64,000 nt of DNA from Trichuris trichiura (taxonomy: Eukaryota > Nematoda > Enoplea > Trichinellida > Trichuridae), in NCBI GenBank assembly GCA_037903355.1, contig JBAJFE010000045.1, positions 620,001 through 684,000 on the forward strand. The letters run 5' to 3'. Position numbers and translations under genes: made by a program. The notes beneath the pieces are model-generated. The model was not told the origin of the DNA and ran no database searches. It was given only the letters and a program-made list of their open reading frames with translations. This document shows positions 1 through 12,644 of the stretch, in pieces (positions within the stretch are counted from its first letter, which is position 1; every line of letters begins with the position of its first letter).

Positions 1-279
1 GCCTGCGCACAATGAATGCCCGTGTTCTCCCGTCAACAATCCTTTCACAAATGATGTCCTCAAGCTCTGGAAAAAGTGATTACCGACCTCATCCACACTT
101 ACGCTTCTTTGCGTTTCCCTCGTCCATCTTTTGAAGGAGTTCATCGCACTGTGTTCGGCATTTTCCAAACCGTTCGGCGATCGAGCTTCTTTTTGCACAA
201 AGCCATCAGATCTTTGCCTTGACAGTCTTCTACGATTGCTTTCTTGTACTCGACACTATAGCTCTTCTTCGTCACAGGC
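1..279 (-). pseudogene. pogo/Tigger-type transposase, N-terminal part, broken
   Basis: Read on the minus strand from the ATG at 279, the translation begins MPVTKKSYSVEYKKAIVED, like the psq-type helix-turn-helix at the start of pogo/Tigger transposases (CENP-B-like family). The frame stops near 145, and family resemblance continues in shifted frames towards base 1 (the stretch LEDIICERIVDGRTRA resembles the second DNA-binding helix region). The fragment runs off the left edge. It is frameshifted and cannot encode a working enzyme. It lies opposite in direction to the related catalytic-domain remains at 879-1399, so the two are either separate insertions or one rearranged element. Confidence 0.6.
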
Positions 280-878
280 ATCTTGCCTGAGAGTGAAAAT
301 GTTGTTCCCTTTTGCTAACAAAATTGCACTTTTGCGCCAACCTGTTCCACACAAAATTGCAAAAATCACTAAGAAAACTCGTTCGGACGGACTGCGTGAA
401 AGGTCACTACAACCGCAGATGTACCAAAGCACTTTACTGGTAAAATCTACAGCACAGAAATTTAACCATACACAACCTGCATATTTTAAGATACGATACA
501 TCCGTTACATTTTCCAACGGACTTGGTAAATATGCCTCTCTGGCGGACGATCGCAACTGAGGCTTATCATCAGGGTAAAAGTTATACTAAAGAGCATCCT
601 AAAAGTAGTGCTAGGGCGTATGCTCAGCGGAAATCTTATTATAGTATAAACATAACAGCGCAGGAAAAGTTCATTTCTTTAAAGGACAAACTGGTTGACA
701 TCCAGTCCTTCCGTGAAACTTTCTGACCGCGCTTTGACGATCAGTGTAAGCGTAATTACACAAGTGACAATAAATGGGCTTCATGAAACTGACTGACATG
801 CATAGATCAATCCTGCACGTCACAAAAAAACTAAAACTCCATTCCGTCTCATAGTGTTGTATGAGACTGGTCATTGCT

Positions 879-1399
879 ATGAGAGCGCAGCATCAGTTTG
901 CCCTGCCTGCTAACGAAAACAAGGCAGAGATAGCGATTTATTTCGATATGGTCAGCAATAAAACTCTTAATTCTGAAGCAGTTAAACTCATAGTGGTTCA
1001 CAGGAGTAGCTACTAAGAAAAATTGAGTTTTAACCCAACGTTGCCTTATTCAGAAAACACAACGCAACGGGAGCCATAGGTGATCTTAAAGCGAAAAGAA
1101 GATCAAATTATAGGTTTTCTGCCGGTGTGTTTACCCGTTTCCACAAATACGGTGCTGTTGAAAAAATAATGGCGTGGATTAATCATGCCCGCAGAAAACG
1201 GATCGGAGGTTGTAATTACGTAAGTTTCCTAGCTTGGGATTCGTTCCATGGTTATCTAACAAAAAATAAGTTTTATTTAAAGGAGTACTGCATAGAAACA
1301 GCTGTAATACCTGGAGAACTCACATCATTCTTACAGCTGCTAGCCGTCAGCCTGAACAAACTATGTAAAGACTACGTGAATAAAAAACGTAATAATTGA
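879..1399 (+). pseudogene. pogo/Tigger-type transposase, DDE catalytic remains
   Basis: From 879 to 1017 the frame reads a block containing NKAEIAIYFDMVSNKTLN, matching the Tigger segment around the first catalytic aspartate (usual form DETPVYFDMP). After stops and shifts, the frame at 1127-1399 carries VSFLAWDSFHGYLT (usual form LLVWDSFRGHLT, second catalytic aspartate) and then AVIPGELTSFLQLLAVSLNK (usual form AVIPGGLTSQLQPLDVSINK). Motif order and spacing fit one decayed copy. The family cuts and pastes DNA at TA dinucleotides; this copy has several stops and is dead. The assignment rests on motifs I recognise, not on a search. Confidence 0.75.
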
Positions 1400-3766
1400 A
1401 TGGTCAGGTCTTGCACAGCTGATGGGTCCATGCCAACACCATTTTTAGAAGAACGATGTCACTTCATTATCAGTGCGTGAAGTAAAACGAAACCGCACAC
1501 TCTCATGAAGACCTAGAAAAAAATGCTCAACGTCTAACGCATTGGATGACACAGAAAACGAATAGCTACGCTCCAATGATAAACATGAAGGTCGTCATCA
1601 ACCTTTCCTACGCGTAGCCATTATGATTTGCTGAACCCTTTCAGTATTTTTTGTGGATTCTGCTTTGCTTCATTGTTTTTTATGCAACATTTTCATAAGC
1701 TTGAAGGTTGAACCACCTTGGTAACAGTAACTTGTTTCCACAATGTCCGTTAGAGCATTTGTTGTTCTTTCGTGGGTACGAAGTAAAACCAAAAGTTCTC
1801 AGCCGTACGCTAACGAATAGATGGAGCTTTCAGGGCTGACCTTTTCCTAACCGACAGGATGTCTCCTGGAGAAAGTCAACTTTGAAAATTTCTGTTTATC
1901 CATCTGTGCACAATATAGAGGTTCTACTTTTTACTCCAGTTAGACAAAACAACAAGAAAATCCGCTACAAAGATCACATTTAGGCATGCTTGTTCATCAA
2001 TCTTTTTTGTACTTCTTGCATCATAGACGGGACCAAACAACACTTAAGGCTACTGAGGAAACGTCGTTTCTTGTAGCCTCATGCAAAGCATATAAGAACT
2101 GGCAATATGAAAACCACTTAAAGAGTTACCAGGTGGAAAGAAGTAAACGTCATCTGCCCATTAGACGTTTTCACGATCCAAGTACATTAACCTGTCTGAA
2201 CACTGTGCTAAGTTCCGTCCTGCGAAACACAGTGGCACGAAGCCATAAATCTCAAATTCTGTACAAAAGCGAAATCTTAGCTACCAGCATGCCCGTTATT
2301 TATTAAACAGAAAAGATATAGGCAAAAATATTCATCATTTAGACAAAGCCAGCAGCTTAAACTCAGCCACTCAGTTAATTCCAATCTGGCAGGATAGTGA
2401 AATCATGCTTCCTTAAATTTCCAGGGGTTACTACCCGTCTTCTGGGGTAATATATGCCGTAAATAGAGTATAAAACGCCCACTTACGCAATCGCTAAGAT
2501 AACCACCACGCGCATGGAACTGGACGCAGCGCAGAAACTTGGTCGTCAATTATAAACCATGTTTACCAGGCATCGTTTGAAAACTCGACTGCCGTCGCAA
2601 CGTCTCATCTCTATACGTCACAAAGGAAAACTTGCTGAACTATTCATTTTACGGATCCAGAATTCCCTGAACCCCACCGCCCATTGAGCACTAACAGACT
2701 GCCTAAGGGCATATGAAATTAGCTGCCTGAACTTTCTAAAGGCAAAATCAGAATCATTAATACTTCTCACGCACAGTAAGCCGAGGAACAGGCAGTGGGA
2801 ACAATGAGAAAACGTTTCAGTCAACCACAGACGCTTCAATCTCTTCATTTACCAAGCTACTCCGGTCGTTGTGCACATAGACTCCACAAGGCTGTGTATT
2901 CCTAGTTTCGCTGACAGAAAAACTACGTTCGGTCGCATAAGCAGCGTCAGGGTGATGGGCGATTAGCATTCTAAGCCTCTTATCTTTAGGAAACGATCAC
3001 AGGTTGTGTGAACCATCAAAAACATATTACAAAATTAACAACGGTTTAAGTAATCATCGGATTGTTTCACTAAAACCATCGCCAAGCGGCAATACAAGCA
3101 GAAGCTTCGTAAACGAAAGTTCAAATGTGGGTAAATATGCCAGATGAACTCGTCAAGTAACTGCGCGGCTGATGAGCATGACCAACTAACCATTGCAGAG
3201 GAATGCGTACTGAAAGTTCAGCATGCGCCCGCAAAACAGACTAAATTATACCGCAAACATTCACTTGCGCAGATGCAGTATCATCTCTCTGAAGTCGCTT
3301 TGGCAACCATGGTAAACCTGAACGAAGGACTCAGCTATCACCACAGATAACATATTACTGAAAAATCCACTGAAACACCAGTAGCTCCGTACCGCTTTTA
3401 CTTTGAATATCAATTTAAAAAACTCCAAAGTCACATGCCAACTAAACCTGGCACGAAACTACAAGCCCCACAAGCTTTTACCTTCTCAAGCAAGAAAGAG
3501 CACATGCCTTCATTAACTAACAGACCAGCACAGTTACTGGCTGTTTGCTGAGCCTACGCGAAAACCTCAAGACGAAGCAAGAACAGGAGCGTGGATAAAA
3601 ACAAAATCAACTAAGCCGCAAATTAAACATCGAAAACTTAACATTACGAAACCATAACACAATAAACCCACCACCTGAATAAACGAAGATCATACTATAA
3701 AAATGGAAACATCGAAAAGCACAACCATCATTGCTGGGCAGAAAACAGCCAAGCAAACGAAGGAAA
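1400..3766. other. intergenic, nothing recognised
   Basis: Only short open frames with no recognisable domain (for example 1986-2306) and no convincing exon boundaries in sequence. It must contain the promoter of the WAP gene that starts at 3767, but no TATA-like element is distinctive enough to name. Confidence 0.5.
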
Positions 3767-6700
3767 ATGACAGCTCCAAGCCCGCTGCTGATAGGATTGG
3801 CCATATGCCTCCTACAACGTGTACAAGGTAAGAACATAAAACTCCTTACAGTTAAAACAAGTCACAACTTGAAAATACCAGATGCGGAAAGCGCCAAAAT
3901 AGGTCGCTGTCCTTCGCCACCATTCGGCGCAGGAAGAGCTAGGTTTTGTTACACTGACAGACAATGCCCTGGACGCATGAAATGCTGCCTAACAAAACGG
4001 GGCTACGCTTGCACAGCACCGGATATCTCCTACCCAGGTAACCAAAACTCGTCCACAGAATAGCTAAAGAACTCTGTCCATGAAAACTTCTGAACAAACC
4101 AAACCGAATTCAAGGACCACCAAAACCAACATGGAACAACGCAAAATGCGATGAACACGGCGTTTGTTCAAAAACAATAGCACAGCGAAAAGAATATATC
4201 TAACCGACAACCATTCACCATAACCCGCTTATTTCAGACGCAGACAAACAAAAGCCAGGCACATGTCCACCTTCCAACATGTTTACCGGAACCGCACCAT
4301 TCTGCAACAGCGACAGTGACTGCAAGGGCACAGAAAAATGTTGCCTCACAAAAGCAGGACATCAATGCGTACAGCCAAATCAAACACGTATGAGATCACT
4401 GGCATACTCTGAATATTTTCATGGATAATTCCCATTTCAGCAAGACCAATTGCCAAAAAAGGATCATGTCCACCTAAACCAATCGGTGGTGTAGGATTAG
4501 AGAATTTTTGCCAAAACGATTATGACTGCGGTGGTTCTATGAAATGCTGTTTAACGAACGTTGGATACGACTGCAAAGCACCAGTAGAGGAGAGTATGAC
4601 GAATAATTCTTTCCCAGCGTTAGAACAGCGTTTATACAGCTAACCTATAGGTGAAGAAGTTAACAAACCGGGAATATGCCCAGTCGCGCCAGCAGTATAT
4701 ACAGGAGTATTCCTCTGCCAAAGCGACAAAGATTGCGAAGGTGCAAAAAAATGTTGTTTCACTGCGAAAGCAAAGGAATGCGTACAGCCGGAGGAAGAAC
4801 GTATGACATCATTGGCACAGTAGGAATATTTTGATGGATAATTTTGGTTTTAGTTACACCGTTCGGCAAAAAAGGATCATGTCCACCTAAACCAAACGGA
4901 GCTGTAGGACTAGCTAGTTTCTGCCAGAACGATTATGATTGCGACGGTTCCAAGAAATGCTGTCTAACAAGTATTGGATATGATTGCAAAGCTCCAGTAG
5001 AGGAGAGTATGATGATAAATTCATTCTATCTGATAGAACTGCGTTTATACAGCTAACCTATAGGTGAAGAAGTTAACAAACCGGGAATATGCCCAGTGGC
5101 GCCAGCAGTATATACAGGAGTATTCCTCTGCCAAAGCGACAAAGATTGCGAAGGAGCAAAAAAATGTTGTTTCACTGCGAATGCAAAGGAATGCGTAAAG
5201 CCGGAGGAAGAACGTATGACATCATTGGCACACTAGGAATATTTTCATGGACAATTTTGGTTTTAGTTAAACCATTCGGCAAAAAAGGATCATGTCCACC
5301 TAAACCAAACGGAGCTGTAGGACTAGCTAGTTTCTGCCAAAACGATTATGACTGCGACGGTTCCAAGAAATGCTGTCTAACAAGTGTTGGATATGATTGC
5401 AAAGCTCCAGTAGAGGAGAGTATGATGATAAATTCATTCTATCTGATAGAACTGCGTTTATACAACTAACCTATAGGTGAAGAAGTTAACAAACCGGGAA
5501 TATGCCCAGTGGCGCCAGCAGTATATACAGGAGTATTCCTCTGCCAAAGCGACAAAGATTGCGAAGGAGCAAAAAATGTTGTTTCACTGCGAAAGCAAAG
5601 GAATGCGTAAAGCCGGAGGAAGAACGTATGACATCGTTGGCACACTAGGAATATTTTCATGGACAATTTTGGTTTTAGTTAAACCATTCGGCAAAAAAGG
5701 ATCATGTCCACCTAAACCAATCGGAGCTGTAGGACTAGCTAGTTTCTGCCAAAACGATTATGACTGCGACGGTTCCAAGAAATGCTGTCTAACAAGTGTT
5801 GGATATGATTGCAAAGCTCCAGTAGAGGAGAGTATGATGATAAATTCATTCTATCTGATAGAACTGCGTTTATACAACTAACCTATAGGTGAAGAAGTTA
5901 ACAAACCGGGAATATGCCCAGTGGCGCCAGCAGTATATACAGGAGTATTCCTCTGCCAAAGCGACAAAGATTGCGAGGGAGCAAAGAAATGTTGTTTCAC
6001 TGCGAATGCAAAGGAATGCGTAAAGCCGGAGGAAGAACGTATGACATCATTGGCACACTAGGAATATTTTCATGGATAATTTTGGTTTTAGTTAAACCAT
6101 TCGGCAAAAAAGGATCATGTCCACCTAAACCAAACGGAGCTGTAGGACTAGCTAGTTTCTGCCAAAACGATTATGACTGCGACGGTTCCAAGAAATGCTG
6201 TCTAACAAGTGTTGGATATGATTGCAAAGCTCCAGTAGAGGAGAGTATGATGATAAATTCATTCTATCTGATAGAACTGCGTTTATACAACTAACCTATA
6301 GGTGAAGAAGTTAACAAACCGGGAATATGCCCAGTGGCGCCAGCAGTATATACAGGAGTATTCCTCTGCCAAAGCGACAAAGATTGCGAAGGAGCAAAAA
6401 AATGTTGTTTCACTGCGAATGCAAAGGAATGCGTAAAGCCGGAGGAAGAACGTATGACATCATTGGCACACTAGGAATATTTTCATGGATAATTTTGGTT
6501 TTAGTTAAACCATTCGGCAAAAAAGGATCATGTCCACCTAAACCAATCGGAGCTGTAGGACTAGCTAGTTTCTGCCAAAACGATTATGACTGCGACGGTT
6601 CCAAGAAATGCTGTCTAACAAGTGTTGGATATGATTGCAAAGCTCCAGTAGAGGAGAGTATGATGATAAATTCATTCTATCTGATAGAACTGCGTTTATA

Positions 6701-9700
6701 CAACTAACCTATAGGTGAAGAAGTTAACAAACCGGGAATATGCCCAGTGGCGCCAGCAGTATATACAGGAGTATTCCTCTGCCAAAGCGACAAAGATTGC
6801 GAAGGAGCAAAAAAATGTTGTTTCACTGCGAAAGCAAAGGAATGCGTAAAGCCGGAGGAAGAACGTATGACATCGTTGGCACACTAGGAATATTTTCATG
6901 GACAATTTTGGTTTTAGTTAAACCATTCGGCAAAAAAGGATCATGTCCACCTAAACCAAACGGAGCTGTAGGACTAGCTAGTTTCTGCCAAAACGATTAT
7001 GACTGCGACGGTTCCAAGAAATGCTGTCTAACAAGTGTTGGATATGATTGCAAAGCACCAGTAGAGGAGAGTATGATGATAAATTCATTCTATCTGATAG
7101 AACTGCGTTTATACAACTAACCTATAGGTGAAGAAGTTAACAAACCGGGAATATGCCCAGTGGCGCCAGCAGTATATACAGGAGTATTCCTCTGCCAAAG
7201 CGACAAAGATTGCGAGGGAGCAAAGAAATGTTGTTTCACTGCGAAAGCAAAGGAATGCGTAAAGCCGGAGGAAGAACGTATGACATCGTTGGCACACTAG
7301 GAATATTTTCATGGACAATTTTGGTTTTAGTTAAACCATTCGGCAAGAAAGGATCATGTCCACCTAAACCAAACGGAGCTGTAGGACTAGCTAGTTTCTG
7401 CCAAAACGATTATGACTGCGACGGTTCCAAGAAATGCTGTCTAACAAGTATTGGATATGATTGCAAAGCTCCAGTAGAGGAGAGTATGATGATAAATTCA
7501 TTCTATCTGATAGAACTGCGTTTATACAGCTAACCTATAGGTGAAGAAGTTAACAAACCGGGAATATGCCCAGTGGCGCCAGCAGTATATACAGGAGTAT
7601 TCCTCTGCCAAAGCGACAAAGATTGCGAAGGAGCAAAAAAATGTTGTTTCACTGCGAAAGCAAAGGAATGCGTAAAGCCGGAGGAAGAACGTATGACATC
7701 ATTGGCACAGTAGGAATATTTTCATGGATAATTTTGGTTTTAGTTAAACCATTCGGCAAAAAAGGATCATGTCCACCTAAACCAATCGGAGCTGTAGGAC
7801 TAGCTAGCTTCTGCCAAAACGATTATGACTGCGACGGTTCCAAGAAATGCTGTCTAACAAGTGTTGGATATGATTGCAAAGCTCCAGTAGAGGAGAGTAT
7901 GATGATAAATTCATTCTATCTGATAGAACTGCGTTTATACAACTAACCTATAGGTGAAGAAGTTAACAAACCGGGAATATGCCCAGTGGCGCCAGCAGTA
8001 TATACAGGAGTATTCCTCTGCCAAAGCGACAAAGATTGCGAAGGAGCAAAAAAATGTTGTTTCACTGCGAAAGCAAAGGAATGCGTAAAGCCGGAGGAAG
8101 AACGTATGACATCGTTGGCACACTAGGAATATTTTCATGGACAATTTTGGTTTTAGTTAAACCATTCGGCAAAAAAGGATCATGTCCACCTAAACCAAAC
8201 GGAGCTGTAGGACTAGCTAGTTTCTGCCAAAACGATTATGACTGCGACGGTTCCAAGAAATGCTGTCTAACAAGTGTTGGATATGATTGCAAAGCACCAG
8301 TAGAGGAGAGTATGATGATAAATTCATTCTATCTGATAGAACTGCGTTTATACAACTAACCTATAGGTGAAGAAGTTAACAAACCGGGAATATGCCCAGT
8401 GGCGCCAGCAGTATATACAGGAGTATTCCTCTGCCAAAGCGACAAAGATTGCGAGGGAGCAAAGAAATGTTGTTTCACTGCGAAAGCAAAGGAATGCGTA
8501 AAGCCGGAGGAAGAACGTATGACATCGTTGGCACACTAGGAGTATTTTCATGGACAATTTTGGTTTTAGTTAAACCATTCGGCAAGAAAGGATCATGTCC
8601 ACCTAAACCAAACGGAGCTGTAGGACTAGCTAGTTTCTGCCAAAACGATTATGACTGCGACGGTTCCAAGAAATGCTGTCTAACAAGTGTTGGATATGAT
8701 TGCAAAGCTCCAGTAGAGGAGAGTATGATGATAAATTCATTCTATCTGATAGAACTGCGTTTATACAACTAACCTATAGGTGAAGAAGTTAACAAACCGG
8801 GAATATGCCCAGTGGCGCCAGCAGTATATACAGGAGTATTCCTCTGTCAAAGCGACAAAGATTGCGAAGGAGCAAAAAAATGTTGTTTCACTGCGAATGC
8901 AAAGGAATGCGTAAAGCCGGAGGAAGAACGTATGACATCATTGGCACAGTAGGAATATTTTCATGGACAATTTTGGTTTTAGTTAAACCATTCGGCAAAA
9001 AAGGATCATGTCCACCTAAACCAATCGGAGCTGTAGGACTAGCTAGGTTCTGCCAAAACGATTATGACTGCGACGGTTCCAAGAAATGTTGTCTAACAAG
9101 TGTTGGATATGATTGCAAAGCACCAGTAGAGGAGAGTATGATGATAAATTCATTCTATCTGATAGAACTGCGTTTATACAACTAACCTATAGGTGAAGAA
9201 GTTAACAAACCGGGAATATGCCCAGTGGCGCCAGCAGTATATACAGGAGTATTCCTCTGCCAAAGTGACAAAGATTGCGAAGGAGCAAAAAAATGTTGTT
9301 TCACTGCGAAAGCAAAGGAATGCGTAAAGCCGGAGGAAGAACGTATGACATCATTGGCACACTAGGAATATTTTCATGGATAATTTTGGTTTTAGTTAAA
9401 CCATTCGGCAAAAAAGGATCATGTCCACCTAAACCAATCGGAGCTGTAGGACTAGCTAGTTTCTGCCAAAACGATTATGACTGCGACGGTTCCAAGAAAT
9501 GCTGTCTAACAAGTGTTGGATATGATTGCAAGGCTCCAGTAGAGGAGAGTATGATGATAAATTCATTCTATCTGATAGAACTGCGTTTATACAACTAACC
9601 TATAGGTGAAGAAGTTAACAAACCGGGAATATGCCCAGTGGCGCCAGCAGTATATACAGGAGTATTCCTCTGCCAAAGCGACAAAGATTGCGAAGGAGCA

Positions 9701-12023
9701 AAAAAATGTTGTTTCACTGCGAAAGCAAAGGAATGCGTAAAGCCGGAGGAAGAACGTATGACATCGTTGGCACAGTAGGAATATTTTCATGGACAATTTT
9801 GGTTTTAGTTAAACCATTCGGCAAAAAAGGATCATGTCCACCTAAACCAAACGGAGCTGTAGGACTAGCTAGTTTCTGCCAAAACGATTATGACTGCGAC
9901 GGTTCCAAGAAATGCTGTCTAACAAGTGTTGGATATGATTGCAAAGCACCAGTAGAGGAGAGTATGATGATAAATTCATTCTATCTGATAGAACTGCGTT
10001 TATACAACTAACCTATAGGTGAAGAAGTTAACAAACCGGGAATATGCCCAGTGGCGCCAGCAGTATATACAGGAGTATTCCTCTGCCAAAGCGACAAAGA
10101 TTGCGAGGGAGCAAAGAAATGTTGTTTCACTGCGAAAGCAAAGGAATGCGTAAAGCCGGAGGAAGAACGTATGACATCATTGGCACACTAGGAATATTTT
10201 CATGGACAATTTTGGTTTTAGTTAAACCATTCGGCAAAAAAGGATCATGTCCACCTAAACCAAACGGAGCTGTAGGACTAGCTAGTTTCTGCCAAAACGA
10301 TTATGACTGCGACGGTTCCAAGAAATGTTGTCTAACAAGTGTTGGATATGATTGCAAAGCACCAGTAGAGGAGAGTATGATGATAAATTCATTCTATCTG
10401 ATAGAACTGCGTTTATACAACTAACCTATAGGTGAAGAAGTTAACAAACCGGGAATATGCCCAGTGGCGCCAGCAGTATATACAGGAGTATTCCTCTGCC
10501 AAAGCGACAAGGATTGCGAGGGAGCAAAGAAATGTTGTTTCACTGCGAATGCAAAGGAATGCGTAAAGCCGGAGGAAGAACGTATGACATCATTGGCACA
10601 CTAGGAATATTTTCATGGACAATTTTGGTTTTAGTTAAACCATTCGGCAAAAAAGGATCATGTCCACCTAAACCTAACGGAGCTGTAGGACTAGCTAGTT
10701 TCTGCCAAAACGATTATGACTGCGACGGTTCCAAGAAATGCTGTCTAACAAGTGTTGGATATGATTGCAAAGCACCAGTAGAGGAGAGTATGATGATAAA
10801 TTCATTCTATCTGATAGAACTGCGTTTATACAACTAACCTATAGGTGTAGAAGTTAACAAACCGGGAATATGCCCAGTGGCGCCAGCAGTATATACAGGA
10901 GTATTCCTCTGCCAAAGCGACAAAGATTGCGAAGGAGCAAAAAAATGTTGTTTCACTGCGAAAGCAAAGGAATGCGTAAAGCCGGAGGAAGAACGTATGA
11001 CATCGTTGGCACACTAGGAATATTTTCATGGACAATTTTGGTTTTAGTTAAACCATTCGGCAAAAAAGGATCATGTCCACCTAAACCAAACGGAGCTGTA
11101 GGACTAGCTAGTTTCTGCCAAAACGATTATGACTGCGACGGTTCTAAGAAATGCTGTCTAACAAGTATTGGATACGATTGCAAAGCACCAGTACAAGAAA
11201 GTATGACAATAAGTCCAATCCATCCGATAGAACTGCGCTTATACAAAGATCCTATAGGTGGAGAAGTTCAAAAACCTGGATCATGTCCAGCGGCACCAGC
11301 AATCACGGGAAAAGCACTGTTCTGCCGAAATGACAATGATTGCGATGGTAGAGAAAAATGTTGTTCCACCAAAGTTGGCAAGGAATGTGTACAGCCAGTC
11401 CGATGGCGTATGTTTTCGCTTAGGCGCTGCAAATAAGTTTTCGAGATTGGCTGAATTTCAGCAGGACCAAATGCGAAGCCTGGGTCGTGTCCTCCTTCTC
11501 CTGTTGGAGCCGTAGGGTTAGCTTCGTTCTGCCAAAGGGACTTTGATTGTATGGGGTACCAGAAATGCTGTATTACGACTGCCGGATATGAGTGCACGCA
11601 TCCAGTGGATGAGAGTAAGGGAACTATTGGAACGCTGTTATGGGTATGAGTAATGGTAGGGTTGTAGATGTGAGACTGAGCAAGCGTGGAATTTGTCCGC
11701 GGCCGTCGTCTGTTCAGGGTCCTGTTCGTCTCTGTAATATTGATGATGATTGTGAAGGATCACAAAGGTGTTGCCCCACGAAGGCAGGCAATGGTTGCAT
11801 TAATCCTGTTAGTGAAGGTAGGGATATTGTTTCTTTGTGATTATCTTGGACGTTCTGCTACATCTTTGTAGAGATGGCAAGTGGACGAGCTTCGTGTCCA
11901 CCTGTTGCCTACGTGATGGGGTTGCCAGGTTCTTGTCGAAGGGATGAGGATTGCGACGATGGAAAGAAATGCTGTGAAGGTAATGATGGAAAATCGTGTT
12001 CTGTACTTGTACTGTCTAGTTGA
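3767..12023 (+). CDS. secreted poly-WAP protein, about 40 exons and 39 WAP domains
   Basis: Exon 1 (3767-3827) encodes a signal peptide (MTAPSPLLIGLAICLLQ, then RVQG). Exons 2-4 (3882-4037, 4238-4387, 4441-4593) each encode one WAP domain. Then 17 A-type exons (150 bases; starts 4651, 5064, 5477, 5889, then every 413 to 10845 and 11258) alternate with 17 B-type exons (153 bases; last 11462-11614), followed by 11668-11817 and 11872-12023 with TGA at 12021. All introns are phase 1 with GT-AG ends; total coding length is about 1,990 residues. A domains carry KPGICPVAPAVYTGVFLCQS and KKCCF; B domains carry KKGSCPPKP, FCQNDYDCDGSKKCC and GYDCKAPV. Each has six cysteines; usual WAP has eight. WAP domains are known as secreted protease inhibitors or antimicrobials, so a role at the host or cuticle interface is inferred. 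Exon 5477-5625 has a one-base deletion. The internal start at 3731 is a TTG and was not used; the ATG at 3767 precedes the signal peptide. Confidence 0.88.
4651..11257 (+). repeat. 16 tandem 413-bp units, each an A exon, intron, B exon and intron
   Basis: Unit starts are 4651, 5064, 5477 (412 bases), 5889, 6302, 6715, 7128, 7541, 7954, 8367, 8780, 9193, 9606, 10019, 10432 and 10845. Each unit is a 150-base exon, 53-base intron, 153-base exon and 57-base intron. Inner units differ by only a few bases, introns included, while the flanking WAP exons (4441, 11258 and beyond) are clearly diverged. This pattern fits repeated unequal exchange or gene conversion. Variable sites include GAAGGAGCAAAAAAATG/GAGGGAGCAAAGAAATG (silent), an N/K change in exon A, an N/I change in exon B, and intron sites ATCATTGG/ATCGTTGG and CACACT/CACAGT. 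Confidence 0.97.
5477..5625 (+). pseudogene. frameshifted WAP exon in repeat unit 3
   Basis: This A-type exon is 149 rather than 150 bases. The homopolymer before the paired cysteine codons has six A residues (from 5571) where sister exons have seven. The shifted frame hits TAA at 5608-5610. If real and spliced in, the protein would end after seven complete WAP domains. Because the flanking introns are both phase 1, skipping this exon would restore the frame. A homopolymer sequencing or assembly error is the main alternative. Confidence 0.85.
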
Positions 12024-12640
12024 TTTGATTGTTATTTTTCTGTTGTCTAGTTCGTATTTCATTCTGGTTCTTTGTACTGGAATTAAAAGTGGAATGTTCT
12101 TTTTTTCTGACTGCAGTTTTATGTAGTTTTACTGCACCCTTCATGTCGCCATTCTTATAGGTTAGTTGGCCCTGTGTTTACTAGCGCTTTTTGAATAGCT
12201 GGGGTCCATGCGCTTTTATCGTGCGGAAGGGCGGAGCGTTTCTTTCGCTGGGCTCGGTGCGCGCGGTACTTTGCGGATGATGCTGCTCTACTGGAAACGC
12301 GTTGTTGAGTTTTCTCGTTATTCTGTATTAAGGTTGTGTTCGGGAAGTCGGCTATTGCGTATGACTCGGAAGACGAAACTGTGTAACGCACTGACTGTGT
12401 TCATAAAATTCAGTTTCTGCAGTGTTCTCTATCAGACAAAATTGCCTCCCGGGGTTTGCTTGACAGCTAGCATGCACTCTCTGCGAATAGCAGCTGTTGG
12501 ATGAATATGAATGGAATGCGCGATTATGCACTCTAATCGTACAAGGTTACAAGATTTGCCAAATCTGGATGGGCCAAGAATTAGAGTTTCAGAGCTCCAG
12601 TGGTCGTTTTGTATGGTTTTGCCCTGAATATTAATGGTTC
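12024..12640. other. 3' flank of the WAP gene, nothing further recognised
   Basis: An ATTAAA at about 12082 could serve as a variant polyadenylation signal for the WAP gene. The remaining short open frames on both strands show no domain. Confidence 0.3.
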
Positions 12641-12644
12641 TTCG

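Noticed and set aside
5466..11035. Regular 69-residue minus-strand ORFs (MSMKIFLVCQRCH...) and 126-residue plus-strand ORFs starting MPSGASS in each unit
   Set aside because: The first set is antisense to the A exon. The second reads the A exon out of frame and runs through the 53-base intron. Both recur only because the DNA repeats; the in-frame spliced WAP model explains them.
4651..11257. CRISPR-like or satellite interpretation of the array
   Set aside because: Units are 413 bases, wholly repeated with no unique spacers, and carry exons with conserved splice sites.
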